DNA of 8,197 nucleotides from Nitriliruptoraceae bacterium (GTDB lineage: Bacteria > Actinomycetota > Nitriliruptoria > Nitriliruptorales > Nitriliruptoraceae), in the NCBI GenBank assembly GCA_007123425.1, contig SKLC01000153.1:1-8197 (forward strand). Reading direction: 5' to 3'. Under the pieces are notes generated by a model. It saw only the letters and a list, made by a program, of their open reading frames with translations, was not told the DNA's origin and ran no database searches. This document shows, piece by piece, positions 1 through 6,531 of the stretch (within the stretch, counting starts at the first letter, position 1; every line of letters begins with the position of its first letter). Both the position numbers and the translations under genes were made by a program.

Positions 1-1
1 C

Positions 2-955
2 GCCGTCCCGACCGCTCGCGCCACCGCGGCGGACCTCCCCGCCGCCACCGGTGGTGCCGCGCCCTCGGCCGGGGGCCCGCCGGTGGTCGCCACGCGGGGG
101 CTGGGCAAGCGCTACGGCGAGGCCGACGCGCTCCTCGACGTCGACCTCGAGGTGCCCCGCGGGGTGATCTACGGGCTCATCGGGCCCAACGGCGCCGGCA
201 AGACCACGATGCTGTCCATCCTGGCCGGCCTGCGCAGCCACACGTCGGGGAGCATGGAGATCGCGGTGCCGCGACGGTCCCTGGGGGTGCTGGTCGACAC
301 GCCTCAGTTCGAGCCGTGGCTGACCGCACGCGAGGTGATCGATCTCGCCCGCACGCTGACCGCACCGCACGCCCCGAGGGCCCGCGTCGACGAGGTGCTG
401 GTCGACGCGGGGCTCGGTGATGCGCTCGACCGCCGCGTGGGCGGGTTCTCACGGGGGATGCTGCAGCGGCTCGGGCTCGCCGGCGCGTTGGTGGGCGACC
501 CCGAGGTGCTGATCCTCGACGAGCCGTCCTCGGCGCTGGATCCGGCCGGCCGCCGCGAGGTGCTCGATCTCGTGGGGCGACTCGCCCACACCAAGACCGT
601 GCTGCTGTCGACCCACATCCTGTCCGACGTCCAGCAGGTCTGCGACGTCGTGGGCGTGATCGACCACGGGCGCCTGCGCTACCAGGGCCCGCTGGCCGAT
701 CTGCTGGCCCGCACCTCCAGCGCCTACGCCCTCCAGGTCCGGGGCGAGGTGTCCGGGCTGCTCGCCGAGCTGCGCCGGCAGGAGTGGGTGGAGGAGGTCG
801 TCGAGCAGGCCCCCGGCCGGTTGCGGATGGTGGTCCGGGATGCGGCGCGGGTCGAGCACGACCTCCCCGGGCTCCTGGCCGCCCACGACGTCGCGATGGT
901 CTCGTTCTATCCCGCCACCGACCTGGAGACGGCGTTCCTGGAGCTGACCTCATGA
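2..955 (+). CDS. ABC transporter ATP-binding protein (probably 5' partial)
   Basis: This is the ATP-hydrolysing subunit of an ABC exporter of the BcrA/CcmA-like drug or multidrug type. Numbering from the GTG at 83, it shows Walker A GPNGAGKT (34-41), a short-form signature FSRGM (122-126), Walker B LILDEP (143-148), a D-loop SALD (150-153) and the switch histidine in STH (176-178). The Q-loop region reads VDTPQFEP, as in BcrA-like ATPases where an acidic residue often stands near the usual glutamine. About 110 residues follow the nucleotide-binding core, usual for this subfamily. The start is uncertain: GTG 83 is the first start codon in the window, but the frame is open to the left edge with GC-ending codons and an Ala/Pro-rich composition like the permease N-terminus, so the true start probably lies upstream. 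The stop overlaps the permease start as ATGA, so the two are translationally coupled. The substrate cannot be told. Confidence 0.92.
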   Translation, partial: AVPTARATAADLPAATGGAAPSAGGPPVVATRGLGKRYGEADALLDVDLEVPRGVIYGLIGPNGAGKTTMLSILAGLRSHTSGSMEIAVPRRSLGVLVDTPQFEPWLTAREVIDLARTLTAPHAPRARVDEVLVDAGLGDALDRRVGGFSRGMLQRLGLAGALVGDPEVLILDEPSSALDPAGRREVLDLVGRLAHTKTVLLSTHILSDVQQVCDVVGVIDHGRLRYQGPLADLLARTSSAYALQVRGEVSGLLAELRRQEWVEEVVEQAPGRLRMVVRDAARVEHDLPGLLAAHDVAMVSFYPATDLETAFLELTS

Positions 956-1758
956 GCGCGCCCACCGCGCCGACACCGACGCCGACGCCGGCGGGCCCCC
1001 CGGGACCGGAGATGAGCCTGTGGCGGCTGGAGGTGCTGCGCCTGCTGCGCACCTACCGCTGGATGATCCTGTTCGGCGTGTACCTGCTGTTCGGGGTCGT
1101 GGGCGCCGCGAGCGCCCGCTACCTGAACGAGCTGCTCGAGCAGATGGGCGGGGAGATGACCATCACCGCCCCGGATCCGCGGCCGGTCGACGGGATCATC
1201 CAGTTCGTGTCCAACACCTCGCAGTTGGGCCTGCTCGCGGTCGTGGTGGTGGCCGCGGCCGCCCTGGCCTTCGATGCCCACCCGGAGCGGGCCGCGTTCC
1301 TGCGCACCCGGATGGCACGTCCCGGTCGGCTCGTGATCGCCCCCTACGTGGTGAGCACGGTGGGCGCGGTGCTCGCGCTGGTGGCGGGCACGGTGGTCAC
1401 GGTCGTGCTCACCACGGTGCTCATCGGCTCCCTTCCCGCCGTCGAGGTGATCGTGGGCACCCTCTACGGGGCGCTCTACCTCGCCTTCGCGGTCGCGGTG
1501 GTGGCGCTCATGGCCTCGCTGGTGCGCACACAGGTGGGAGTGGTGTTCGCCGCGCTGGGGGCGCTCATCCTGCTGCCGACGCTCGCCATGATCGAGGCCA
1601 TCCGGCCGTGGGTCCCCAGCGAGCTGCTGACCGCGGTGATCGCGCTGGTCGAGGGCGCCCCGGCCGGCGACTTCCTGCGGGCCGCGCTGATGGCGGTGGT
1701 GGGCACCGTAGGCCTGCTGGCGCTGGCGATGCGACGCCTGGAGCGACGTGAGCTGTGA
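952..1758 (+). CDS. ABC-2-type transporter permease subunit
   Basis: This is a 268-residue integral membrane protein, the likely partner of the upstream ATPase. I chose the ATG at 952 because it overlaps the ATPase stop (ATGA), the usual coupling in such pairs; the frame is open further upstream, but only through the ATPase gene. A Pro/Thr/Ala-rich cytoplasmic tail of about 20 residues is followed by roughly six hydrophobic segments: 37-55, 90-107, two passes within about 127-157, then 165-212 (two passes) and 240-259. This is the six-helix layout of ABC-2 permeases. An extended soluble segment lies between the first two helices (56-89). It ends in a basic tail (RRLERREL), fitting a cytoplasmic C-terminus. 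It probably moves a lipophilic compound or peptide outward, by family only. The stop is 9 bp from the convergent IclR stop. Confidence 0.88.
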   Translation: MSAPTAPTPTPTPAGPPGPEMSLWRLEVLRLLRTYRWMILFGVYLLFGVVGAASARYLNELLEQMGGEMTITAPDPRPVDGIIQFVSNTSQLGLLAVVVVAAAALAFDAHPERAAFLRTRMARPGRLVIAPYVVSTVGAVLALVAGTVVTVVLTTVLIGSLPAVEVIVGTLYGALYLAFAVAVVALMASLVRTQVGVVFAALGALILLPTLAMIEAIRPWVPSELLTAVIALVEGAPAGDFLRAALMAVVGTVGLLALAMRRLERREL

Positions 1759-1767
1759 CCGCGCCGC

Positions 1768-2547
1768 TCAGCCGGGTGGCGGCTCGGTGGTGAGCGCGTC
1801 GCCGATCGCACGGGCGGTGGCCACCACGCGCCGCTCGATGTCCTGCTCGGCCCGGGCTCCGGGGAAGCGGTAGCTGGGGCCGTAGAGGTTGATCGCCGCC
1901 ACCGTGTCGCCGCCGCGCTCCCGGACCGGCACGGCGATCCCGTTGATGCCACGGGCCCACTCGTCGTGGAGCCAGGCCAGCCCGCGGCGCCGGGCGTCCT
2001 CGATGCGACGCCGCACGAGCGCCTCGTCGGTGGTCGTGCGTGAGGTCCACGGCTCGAGGCCCTCGGCGAGCAGGTCCTCGACCACGTGGCCCGGCATGTC
2101 GGCGAGCAGGACGTAGCCCGCGGCGGCGGCGTGGTAGGGCAGCCGCTGCCCGGACCAGTCCGGCACCTTCACCGGCGTCTCGACCGACACCTGGTCGACG
2201 AACAGCATGCGGCGGCCGTCGGGCACGGCCAGGCCCGCATCCTCCTCGAGCTCGTCGACCAGCTCGCGCAGCGCCGGGCGGGCGACGTCGCGGACCTGCC
2301 CCGGCACCGCGCGGCCGGCGGTCAGCCGCGTCAGGCCGGCGCCGACCCGATAGCGGCCGTCGCCGGCGACGCGCTCGAGTGCCTCCTGCTCCTCGAGCGT
2401 GCGCACCAGGCGGGCGACCGTGCTCTTGGGCAGACCGGTGCGGCGCGCGATCTCGGAGACCCCGAGGCTCGCCCCGGCGCCGGCCACGGCCCGCAGGACC
2501 GCGAAGGCGCGTGCGATAGAGGAGGTGGCCGACTCGGTTGGCGGCAT
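1768..2547 (-). CDS. IclR-family transcriptional regulator
   Basis: A 259-residue DNA-binding regulator. Residues 10-60 form the winged helix-turn-helix, with the recognition region LGVSEIARRTGLPKSTVARL (28-47), followed by the IclR effector-binding domain to the end, including AAGYVLLAD, RRRGLAWLHDEWARGINGIA and AAINLYGP segments typical of the family. Length fits the usual 240-280 residues. I chose the ATG at 2547 over the GTG at 2580. A GAGG ribosome-binding site sits 6 nt upstream of the ATG, the ATG start leads straight into the domain, and a possible minus-strand -10 (TATAGT, 2584-2579) would put the GTG outside the transcript. It is divergent from the dioxygenase gene and shares with it a 78-bp gap holding repeat and palindrome elements, so autoregulation and control of the dioxygenase are likely. 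Whether it activates or represses, and the effector, are unknown. Confidence 0.92.
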   Translation of the reverse strand: MPPTESATSSIARAFAVLRAVAGAGASLGVSEIARRTGLPKSTVARLVRTLEEQEALERVAGDGRYRVGAGLTRLTAGRAVPGQVRDVARPALRELVDELEEDAGLAVPDGRRMLFVDQVSVETPVKVPDWSGQRLPYHAAAAGYVLLADMPGHVVEDLLAEGLEPWTSRTTTDEALVRRRIEDARRRGLAWLHDEWARGINGIAVPVRERGGDTVAAINLYGPSYRFPGARAEQDIERRVVATARAIGDALTTEPPPG

Positions 2548-2570
2548 GGGCGACCTCGTGCCTACGCTGG

Positions 2571-2604
2571 GTGGTACCACTATACGGACCGTCCCACTCT
2601 ACGG
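2571..2604. promoter_or_regulatory. Candidate IclR operator and overlapping divergent promoters
   Basis: The gap between the divergent IclR and dioxygenase genes holds a perfect 10-bp palindrome GTGGTACCAC (2571-2580), an 11-bp direct repeat with one mismatch, CCACTATACGG (2577-2587) and CCACTCTACGG (2594-2604), offset by 17 bp, and a small ACGG-A-CCGT dyad (2584-2592). A -10-like TATAGT lies on the minus strand (2584-2579) facing IclR, and TATACG on the plus strand (2581-2586) facing the dioxygenase. No good -35 is visible for either. The crowding of symmetric elements onto both putative promoters suggests a shared operator. The binding protein is inferred from position. Confidence 0.5.
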
Positions 2605-2625
2605 CACGAACGAGCAGGAGGCAGC

Positions 2626-3750
2626 ATGGACGCCACGGCGCGCGCGCACGACGACCGGGTGGTGCTCACCTGGCCCGACGGGCGCAGCGACGAGCTCCCG
2701 CACGTGTGGTTGCGCGACAACTGCGTCTGCGCCGAGTGCCGCGACCCCGACGCCTGGGAGCGCCGGCTCGACACGGTGACGCTGCCCGAGGGGCTCGTGC
2801 CGGCGCGGGTCGCCGTCGACGACGGGCTCGTGGTCGACTGGCCCGACGGGCACCGAACCGTCCTCTCCGCGTCGTGGCTCGCCGCTCACGCTCCCGGGCG
2901 GACCGCCCCCGAGCCCACCGAGGCCACCGGGGTGCCGTGGGACGCCGCCATCGCCGAGCAGCCACCCGAGATCGCCCACGAGGAGCTCGCCGACGACGCG
3001 CATCTGCTCCGCTGGCTGCGGCTGATCCGGGACTACGGCTTCGCGCTGGTGCGCGACGTGCCCACCGACGCCAAGGCGGTCGTGGGCCTCGCCGAGCGCG
3101 TCGCCTTCGTCCAGGAGACCAACTTCGGGCACACCTTCGAGGTCGTCTCCAAGCCCGACCCGGAGAACCTCGCCTACACCGCGCACCGCCTCTACGCCCA
3201 CACCGACATCCCCAACCGCCACAGCGCGGTCAACCTGCAGCTGCTGCACTGCCTGGAGAACTCCGCCGAGGGCGGTGAGAGCATCCTGGTCGACGGCTTC
3301 GAGGCCGCGCGCCGCCTCGAGCAGCAGGACCCCGAGGCCTACGAGCTGCTGCGCACGGTGTGGGTCCCGTGGCGGTTCCAGGACGAGACCACCGACATCG
3401 CCAACCGCTTCCCGGTGATCGGCACCGACGACCGCGGCCGCCTCCTGGAGATTCGGTTCAACACCGCGATCCTGGCGCCGCTGGATCTCGAGCCCGACCT
3501 GCTCGTGCGCTACTACGACGCCCTGCGCGCCTTCGGCCGGATCGTGCGGGACCCCGACCTCGAGTACCGGTTCCGCATGGCGCCCGGCGACTGCCAGGTG
3601 TTCGACAACCAGCGGGTCCTGCACGCCCGCGGGGCCTTCGACCCCTCCTCGGGGCACCGCCACCTGCAGGGCTGCTATGTGGACAAGGACGACTTCCGCG
3701 GCCGTCTGCGGGCGCTGGAGCGCGATGGCGCCGACTTCCGGACCCGCTGA
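2626..3750 (+). CDS. Gamma-butyrobetaine hydroxylase-like Fe(II)/2-oxoglutarate dioxygenase
   Basis: A 374-residue TauD/TfdA-superfamily oxygenase with the two-domain architecture of gamma-butyrobetaine and trimethyllysine hydroxylases, which hydroxylate substrate while decarboxylating 2-oxoglutarate. The N-terminal GBBH-like (DUF971) domain, about 1-90, has the motif WLRDNCVCAEC; Cys33, Cys35 and Cys38 with His76 (WPDGH) match the structural zinc site of the human enzyme. The catalytic domain has the iron ligands His192 and Asp194 (AHTDIP) and His333 (QRVLHAR), with Arg345 in GHRHLQGCYVD near the co-substrate end. FGHTF (167-171) and LLHCLENS (206-213) also match this family. The ATG at 2626 has AGGAGG 4 nt upstream; the frame is open further upstream only as a shadow of the IclR gene. 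The substrate is not certain: no carnitine genes are adjacent, so another trimethylammonium or amine compound is possible. Confidence 0.9.
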   Translation: MDATARAHDDRVVLTWPDGRSDELPHVWLRDNCVCAECRDPDAWERRLDTVTLPEGLVPARVAVDDGLVVDWPDGHRTVLSASWLAAHAPGRTAPEPTEATGVPWDAAIAEQPPEIAHEELADDAHLLRWLRLIRDYGFALVRDVPTDAKAVVGLAERVAFVQETNFGHTFEVVSKPDPENLAYTAHRLYAHTDIPNRHSAVNLQLLHCLENSAEGGESILVDGFEAARRLEQQDPEAYELLRTVWVPWRFQDETTDIANRFPVIGTDDRGRLLEIRFNTAILAPLDLEPDLLVRYYDALRAFGRIVRDPDLEYRFRMAPGDCQVFDNQRVLHARGAFDPSSGHRHLQGCYVDKDDFRGRLRALERDGADFRTR

Positions 3751-3809
3751 CGTGTGGCGGGAACGGCACGCACCGCGGCACCCTGGCGCATGACACCGGA
3801 GAAGGGGCC

Positions 3810-4214
3810 GTGGCCGTGGGCGAGCTCGAGATGCGCGACCTCAGTCATGCGGGGGTCGAGCTCGGGGGCGCCCGGGTGACCGGGCTGCCCGCCGAGCTCG
3901 CGCTCGGCGAGCTGCTGGCCGAGCGGATCCGGGCCGACGTCGCCCGCTACAACACGGCGCCCGGCGAGGTGTTCGCCTGCCTGGTGCAGCCCGCCGATTC
4001 CGTGCGCCACCGCGACGGCCACCGGATGCGGCGCCCCCGACCGCTCGACGCCGAGCCGCTGGTGGCCGCGGCCCGCGAGGCCGTGGCCCGGGGGATGCTC
4101 TGGTTCCGCGTGGGCGGGGAGACCGTCACCGACCTCGACCACCGGGTCGACGTCGACGAGCACGACGAGGTGCTCGCGATCCTGCGCCGCCCCGTGGTCG
4201 CCGAGGTCGGCTGA
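3810..4214 (+). CDS. Hypothetical protein, 134 aa, unrecognised family
   Basis: I do not recognise this protein. The frame has the GC-ending codon pattern of a real gene, and the protein looks like a soluble alpha/beta fold with no signal peptide or membrane segment. Visible segments are a helix-like stretch AELALGELLAERIRADVARY (28-47), a hydrophobic strand with the only cysteine (FACLVQPADS), a second helix LVAAAREAVARGM and an acidic C-terminus VDVDEHDEVLAILRR. The start is GTG 3810, with GGAG (3798-3801) 8 nt upstream; GTG 3816 and ATG 3831 are in-frame alternatives. The ATG at 3790 is in another frame. It follows the dioxygenase by 59 bp on the same strand with no terminator seen, so co-transcription is plausible. 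Confidence 0.72.
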   Translation: MAVGELEMRDLSHAGVELGGARVTGLPAELALGELLAERIRADVARYNTAPGEVFACLVQPADSVRHRDGHRMRRPRPLDAEPLVAAAREAVARGMLWFRVGGETVTDLDHRVDVDEHDEVLAILRRPVVAEVG

Positions 4215-4225
4215 GGCCCACGAAG

Positions 4226-4231
4226 TAGGGT
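4226..4231 (+). promoter_or_regulatory. Possible -10 element upstream of the OsmC gene
   Basis: TAGGGT fits the TANNNT form common at actinobacterial housekeeping promoters and lies 37 nt before the OsmC start, in the 54-bp gap after the hypothetical gene. No convincing -35 is seen at the expected distance, and the element sits in a small GGGT-C-ACCC dyad (4228-4236), so it could equally be a binding site or chance. Confidence 0.28.
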
Positions 4232-4268
4232 CACCCGCCATGCCGCGACCCGACACCAAGGACGAGCG

Positions 4269-4703
4269 ATGGCCCAGGACGAGCACAAGCGCGTGACCCT
4301 CGAGCGCCTCGAGACCGGCGTGTACCGGGCGACCAACCCGGAGGGCGCCCAGCTCACCTTCGGCAGCCACCACGACGGGGGCTTCTCGCCCGTGGAGCTG
4401 CTGCTGGCCGCGATCGGCGGCTGCTCGGCCGTCGACGTCGACACGGTCACCGGCCGGCGCAGCGAGTTCGAGGAGTTCGAGGTCGCCGTGGAGGCGGACA
4501 AGACCCGCGACGAGGCGGGCAGCATCCTGCGCGACGTCACCATGACCTTCCGAGTGGCCTTCCCGGAGGGCGAGGCCGGCGACAAGGCGCGCGACCTACT
4601 GCCCCGCGCCGTACGCACCTCCCACGAGCGCACCTGCACGGTCAGCCGCACCGTCGAGGCGGCCACGCCGGTCGACGTGCGCATCGCCGACCCCTCGGCC
4701 TGA
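4269..4703 (+). CDS. OsmC-family protein (thiol-dependent peroxidase-like)
   Basis: A 144-residue cytoplasmic protein of the OsmC/Ohr superfamily, whose members reduce organic or fatty-acid hydroperoxides with a pair of reactive cysteines. Both are present: Cys52 in FSPVELLLAAIGGCSAVDV (39-57), the family's central helix, and Cys123 in HERTCTVSRT. Length matches the family. The sequence resembles the YhfA-like/general OsmC branch more than Ohr, since it lacks an obvious Ohr-type N-terminus, but I cannot settle the subfamily. The ATG at 4269 has AAGGA (4258-4262) 6 nt upstream; an ATG at 4240 is out of frame. It lies 54 bp downstream of the hypothetical gene on the same strand and is followed by two tandem hairpins. 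A role in peroxide defence next to an iron-dependent oxygenase is possible but is inference from position only. Confidence 0.9.
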   Translation: MAQDEHKRVTLERLETGVYRATNPEGAQLTFGSHHDGGFSPVELLLAAIGGCSAVDVDTVTGRRSEFEEFEVAVEADKTRDEAGSILRDVTMTFRVAFPEGEAGDKARDLLPRAVRTSHERTCTVSRTVEAATPVDVRIADPSA

Positions 4704-4741
4704 CGCCTCGGGCCGAGTGCCGCCCGGCCCGGCAGGGCGGC
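4694..4741 (+). terminator. Tandem GC-rich hairpins ending the OsmC transcript
   Basis: There are two abutting perfect 7-bp stems. CTCGGCC (4694-4700) pairs with GGCCGAG (4711-4717) around a 10-nt loop that starts at the OsmC stop codon, and GCCGCCC (4719-4725) pairs with GGGCGGC (4735-4741) around a 9-nt loop. Neither is followed by a T-run, which is common for terminators in high-GC actinobacteria. They separate the OsmC gene from the malic enzyme gene, which would then need its own promoter. Confidence 0.5.
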
Positions 4742-4754
4742 CAGATGCGGCCGC

Positions 4755-4760
4755 TACGTT
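4755..4760 (+). promoter_or_regulatory. Possible -10 element of the malic enzyme gene
   Basis: TACGTT fits TANNNT and lies 34 nt before the malic enzyme start, just after the tandem hairpins, where a promoter would be expected. No clear -35 is present. Weak evidence. Confidence 0.25.
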
Positions 4761-4793
4761 GACGCCTGCGTCGATCCCGACAGGACCCCGCCG

Positions 4794-6203
4794 ATGCCGT
4801 CGCCCAACGCCTCGTACTCGATCACCCTGCGGCTGCAGCTGGCCGCCGAGGACGCCCGTGCGATCGGCCGGGTCACCACCACGATCGGGGATGCCGACGG
4901 CGCCGTCGCCGCGATGGACTTCGTGGACACCACCCAGGACCCGGTGACGGTGGACATCACCGTCAACGCGGCCGGATCCGACCACGCCGAGGCGATCGCG
5001 AAGGCCGTCGAGCGCCTCGACGGCGTCCACGTCCACCGCGTCTCCGACCGCACGTTCCTGCTCCATCTGCGCGGCAAGCTCGAGGTGCGCCCGACCGTGC
5101 CGCTCAAGACCCGCGACGACCTCTCCATGGCCTACACCCCCGGCGTCGCCCGGGTGTGCCAGGCGATCGCGGCCGAGCCCGAGGACGCCCGCCGGCTGAC
5201 GATCAAGGGCAACACGGTCGCGATCGTCACCGACGGCACGGCGGTGCTGGGCCTGGGTGACATCGGCCCGGCCGCCGCGCTGCCCGTGATGGAGGGCAAG
5301 GCGGCGCTGTTCAAGCAGTTCGCCGGCGTCGACGCCTGGCCGGTCTGCCTCGACACCACCGACGTCGACGAGATCGTGCGCACGGTCGAGCTCCTGGCGC
5401 CGGCCTACGGCGGCATCAACCTCGAGGACATCTCCGCGCCCCGGTGCTTCGAGATCGAGGACCGCCTGCGGGAGCGGCTCGACATCCCGGTCTTCCACGA
5501 CGACCAGCACGGCACGGCGATCGTCGCGCTCGCCGCGCTGCACAACGCCCTGCGGCTCGTCGACAAGAGGCTCGAGGACATCACGGTCACCGTCTGCGGG
5601 ATCGGGTCGGCCGGCAACGCCATCGCCCGCCTGCTGCTGCGCGAGGGCGTCGGCGACGTCGTGGCGGTCGACCGGCCGGGGATCCTCGCCTCGGAGATGG
5701 ACGACCTCGACCACGTGCACCGCTGGCTTGCGGAGCGCACCAACCGCGCCGGTCGGCGCGGTGGCCTGCGCGAGGCCGTGGCCGGCTCGGACGTCTTCAT
5801 CGGGGTCTCGCGGCCGGACCTGCTCGCGCCCGAGGACATCGCGACGATGCGGTCGGGCCCGATCGTGTTCGCGCTGGCCAATCCCGACCCCGAGATCGAC
5901 CCGGTGCTGGCCCGGGAGCACGCGGCGGTAGTGGCCACCGGGCGCTCCGACCAGCCGAACCAGATCAACAACGTGCTCGCGTTCCCGGGGGTCTTCCGCG
6001 GTGCCCTCGATGCCCGCGCCACGGCGATCACCGACGACATGAAGGTCGCGGCCGCCCGTGCGCTGGCGGACGTCGTGGCCCCCGACGAGCTGCGGGCGAC
6101 CTACATCATCCCCTCGGTGTTCAACGAGCGGGTGACCGATGTCGTCGCGGGTGCCGTGCGCGACCAGGCACGCCGCGACCGGGCGGTCGCCCCCACCTCG
6201 TGA
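4794..6203 (+). CDS. NAD(P)-dependent malic enzyme with N-terminal ACT domain
   Basis: A 469-residue cytoplasmic enzyme that oxidatively decarboxylates malate to pyruvate and CO2 with reduction of NAD(P). Residues 8-92 form an ACT-like ligand-binding domain, so activity is probably tuned by a small metabolite. The malic N-terminal domain has the catalytic Tyr114 in MAYTPGVA and Lys169 in MEGKAALFKQF, and metal-binding residues Glu211-Asp212 in NLEDISAP with Asp236-Asp237 in HDDQHGTA. The NAD-binding domain has GIGSAG (269-274), with Asp293 at the end of the second strand, which would favour NAD but does not prove it, then NPDPEI and QPNQINN near the active site. It lacks the C-terminal phosphotransacetylase domain of MaeB-type enzymes. 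The ATG at 4794 has AGGA (4782-4785) 8 nt upstream. It appears monocistronic, linking the TCA cycle to pyruvate. Confidence 0.95.
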   Translation: MPSPNASYSITLRLQLAAEDARAIGRVTTTIGDADGAVAAMDFVDTTQDPVTVDITVNAAGSDHAEAIAKAVERLDGVHVHRVSDRTFLLHLRGKLEVRPTVPLKTRDDLSMAYTPGVARVCQAIAAEPEDARRLTIKGNTVAIVTDGTAVLGLGDIGPAAALPVMEGKAALFKQFAGVDAWPVCLDTTDVDEIVRTVELLAPAYGGINLEDISAPRCFEIEDRLRERLDIPVFHDDQHGTAIVALAALHNALRLVDKRLEDITVTVCGIGSAGNAIARLLLREGVGDVVAVDRPGILASEMDDLDHVHRWLAERTNRAGRRGGLREAVAGSDVFIGVSRPDLLAPEDIATMRSGPIVFALANPDPEIDPVLAREHAAVVATGRSDQPNQINNVLAFPGVFRGALDARATAITDDMKVAAARALADVVAPDELRATYIIPSVFNERVTDVVAGAVRDQARRDRAVAPTS

Positions 6204-6531
6204 CGCCCGCGGCAACGGCCGGGTCGCCGTCGCCCCTTCGCAACGCCGGGTGCGCCGCGCACAGTCGGGCTCGCCGGCCGGCGGCCCCTGCTGCGGCACC
6301 GGGTTGGGTGCTTGACCCGCGGACGGGGTCATTGGGCCCGTGGCCAGCCTGGACGGATGACCGCTGGTGGGTCGAGGCGTCGGAGGCGGACCCTGACCTC
6401 AGTGGCGGCGTCTGAGCGCGACCTCGCGCCGAGTCGTGCGGGCACGACCGGACCGCACGACCCGTCGACGAGCGGCAGTGCACCCACCACACCCAGCCCC
6501 CGACGTGGCACTGACACCAGGGAGAGGTCGA
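6204..6531. other. 328-bp intergenic region without a convincing gene
   Basis: No frame here has both a good start and a recognisable product. It holds a 12-bp perfect palindrome CGCCGGCCGGCG (6272-6283), a hairpin TGACCC/GGGTCA with a 7-nt loop (6313-6331) and a short GCGCG/CGCGC hairpin (6416-6429). A TTGACC at 6312-6317 resembles a -35, but no TANNNT -10 follows at 16-18 bp. The promoter of the downstream helical-protein gene presumably lies here but I cannot pinpoint it. Confidence 0.6.
6313..6331. repeat. Perfect 6-bp inverted repeat (operator or hairpin)
   Basis: TGACCC (6313-6318) and GGGTCA (6326-6331) flank the 7-nt spacer GCGGACG. It lies 110 bp after the malic enzyme stop and 201 bp before the next start. 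The spacing fits either a dimer-binding site or a small RNA stem. There is no T-run, and it is far from the malic enzyme stop for a terminator. Six-base arms can arise by chance in such GC-rich DNA. Confidence 0.35.

Noticed and set aside
1770..1784. AGCCG/CGGCT hairpin between the permease and IclR genes as a terminator
   Set aside because: It has only a 5-bp stem, overlaps the end of the IclR coding sequence and lacks a T-run; similar stems are frequent at this GC content.
2086..2625. Upstream extension of the dioxygenase frame through the IclR gene
   Set aside because: It is antisense to a clear IclR gene. The ATG at 2626 has AGGAGG and starts directly at the GBBH-like N-terminal domain.
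4596..6332. 578-codon minus-strand open frame
   Set aside because: It is the antisense shadow of the malic enzyme gene, whose motifs are complete on the plus strand. The shadow product is Arg/Asp/Gly-rich without domains.
6200..6415. 71-codon frame beginning with a GTG that overlaps the malic enzyme stop (GTGA)
   Set aside because: There is no ribosome-binding site, the composition is low-complexity, and no family is recognised. The end (PGWVLDP...WTDDRWW) faintly recalls DUF2510-type motifs but is too weak to call.
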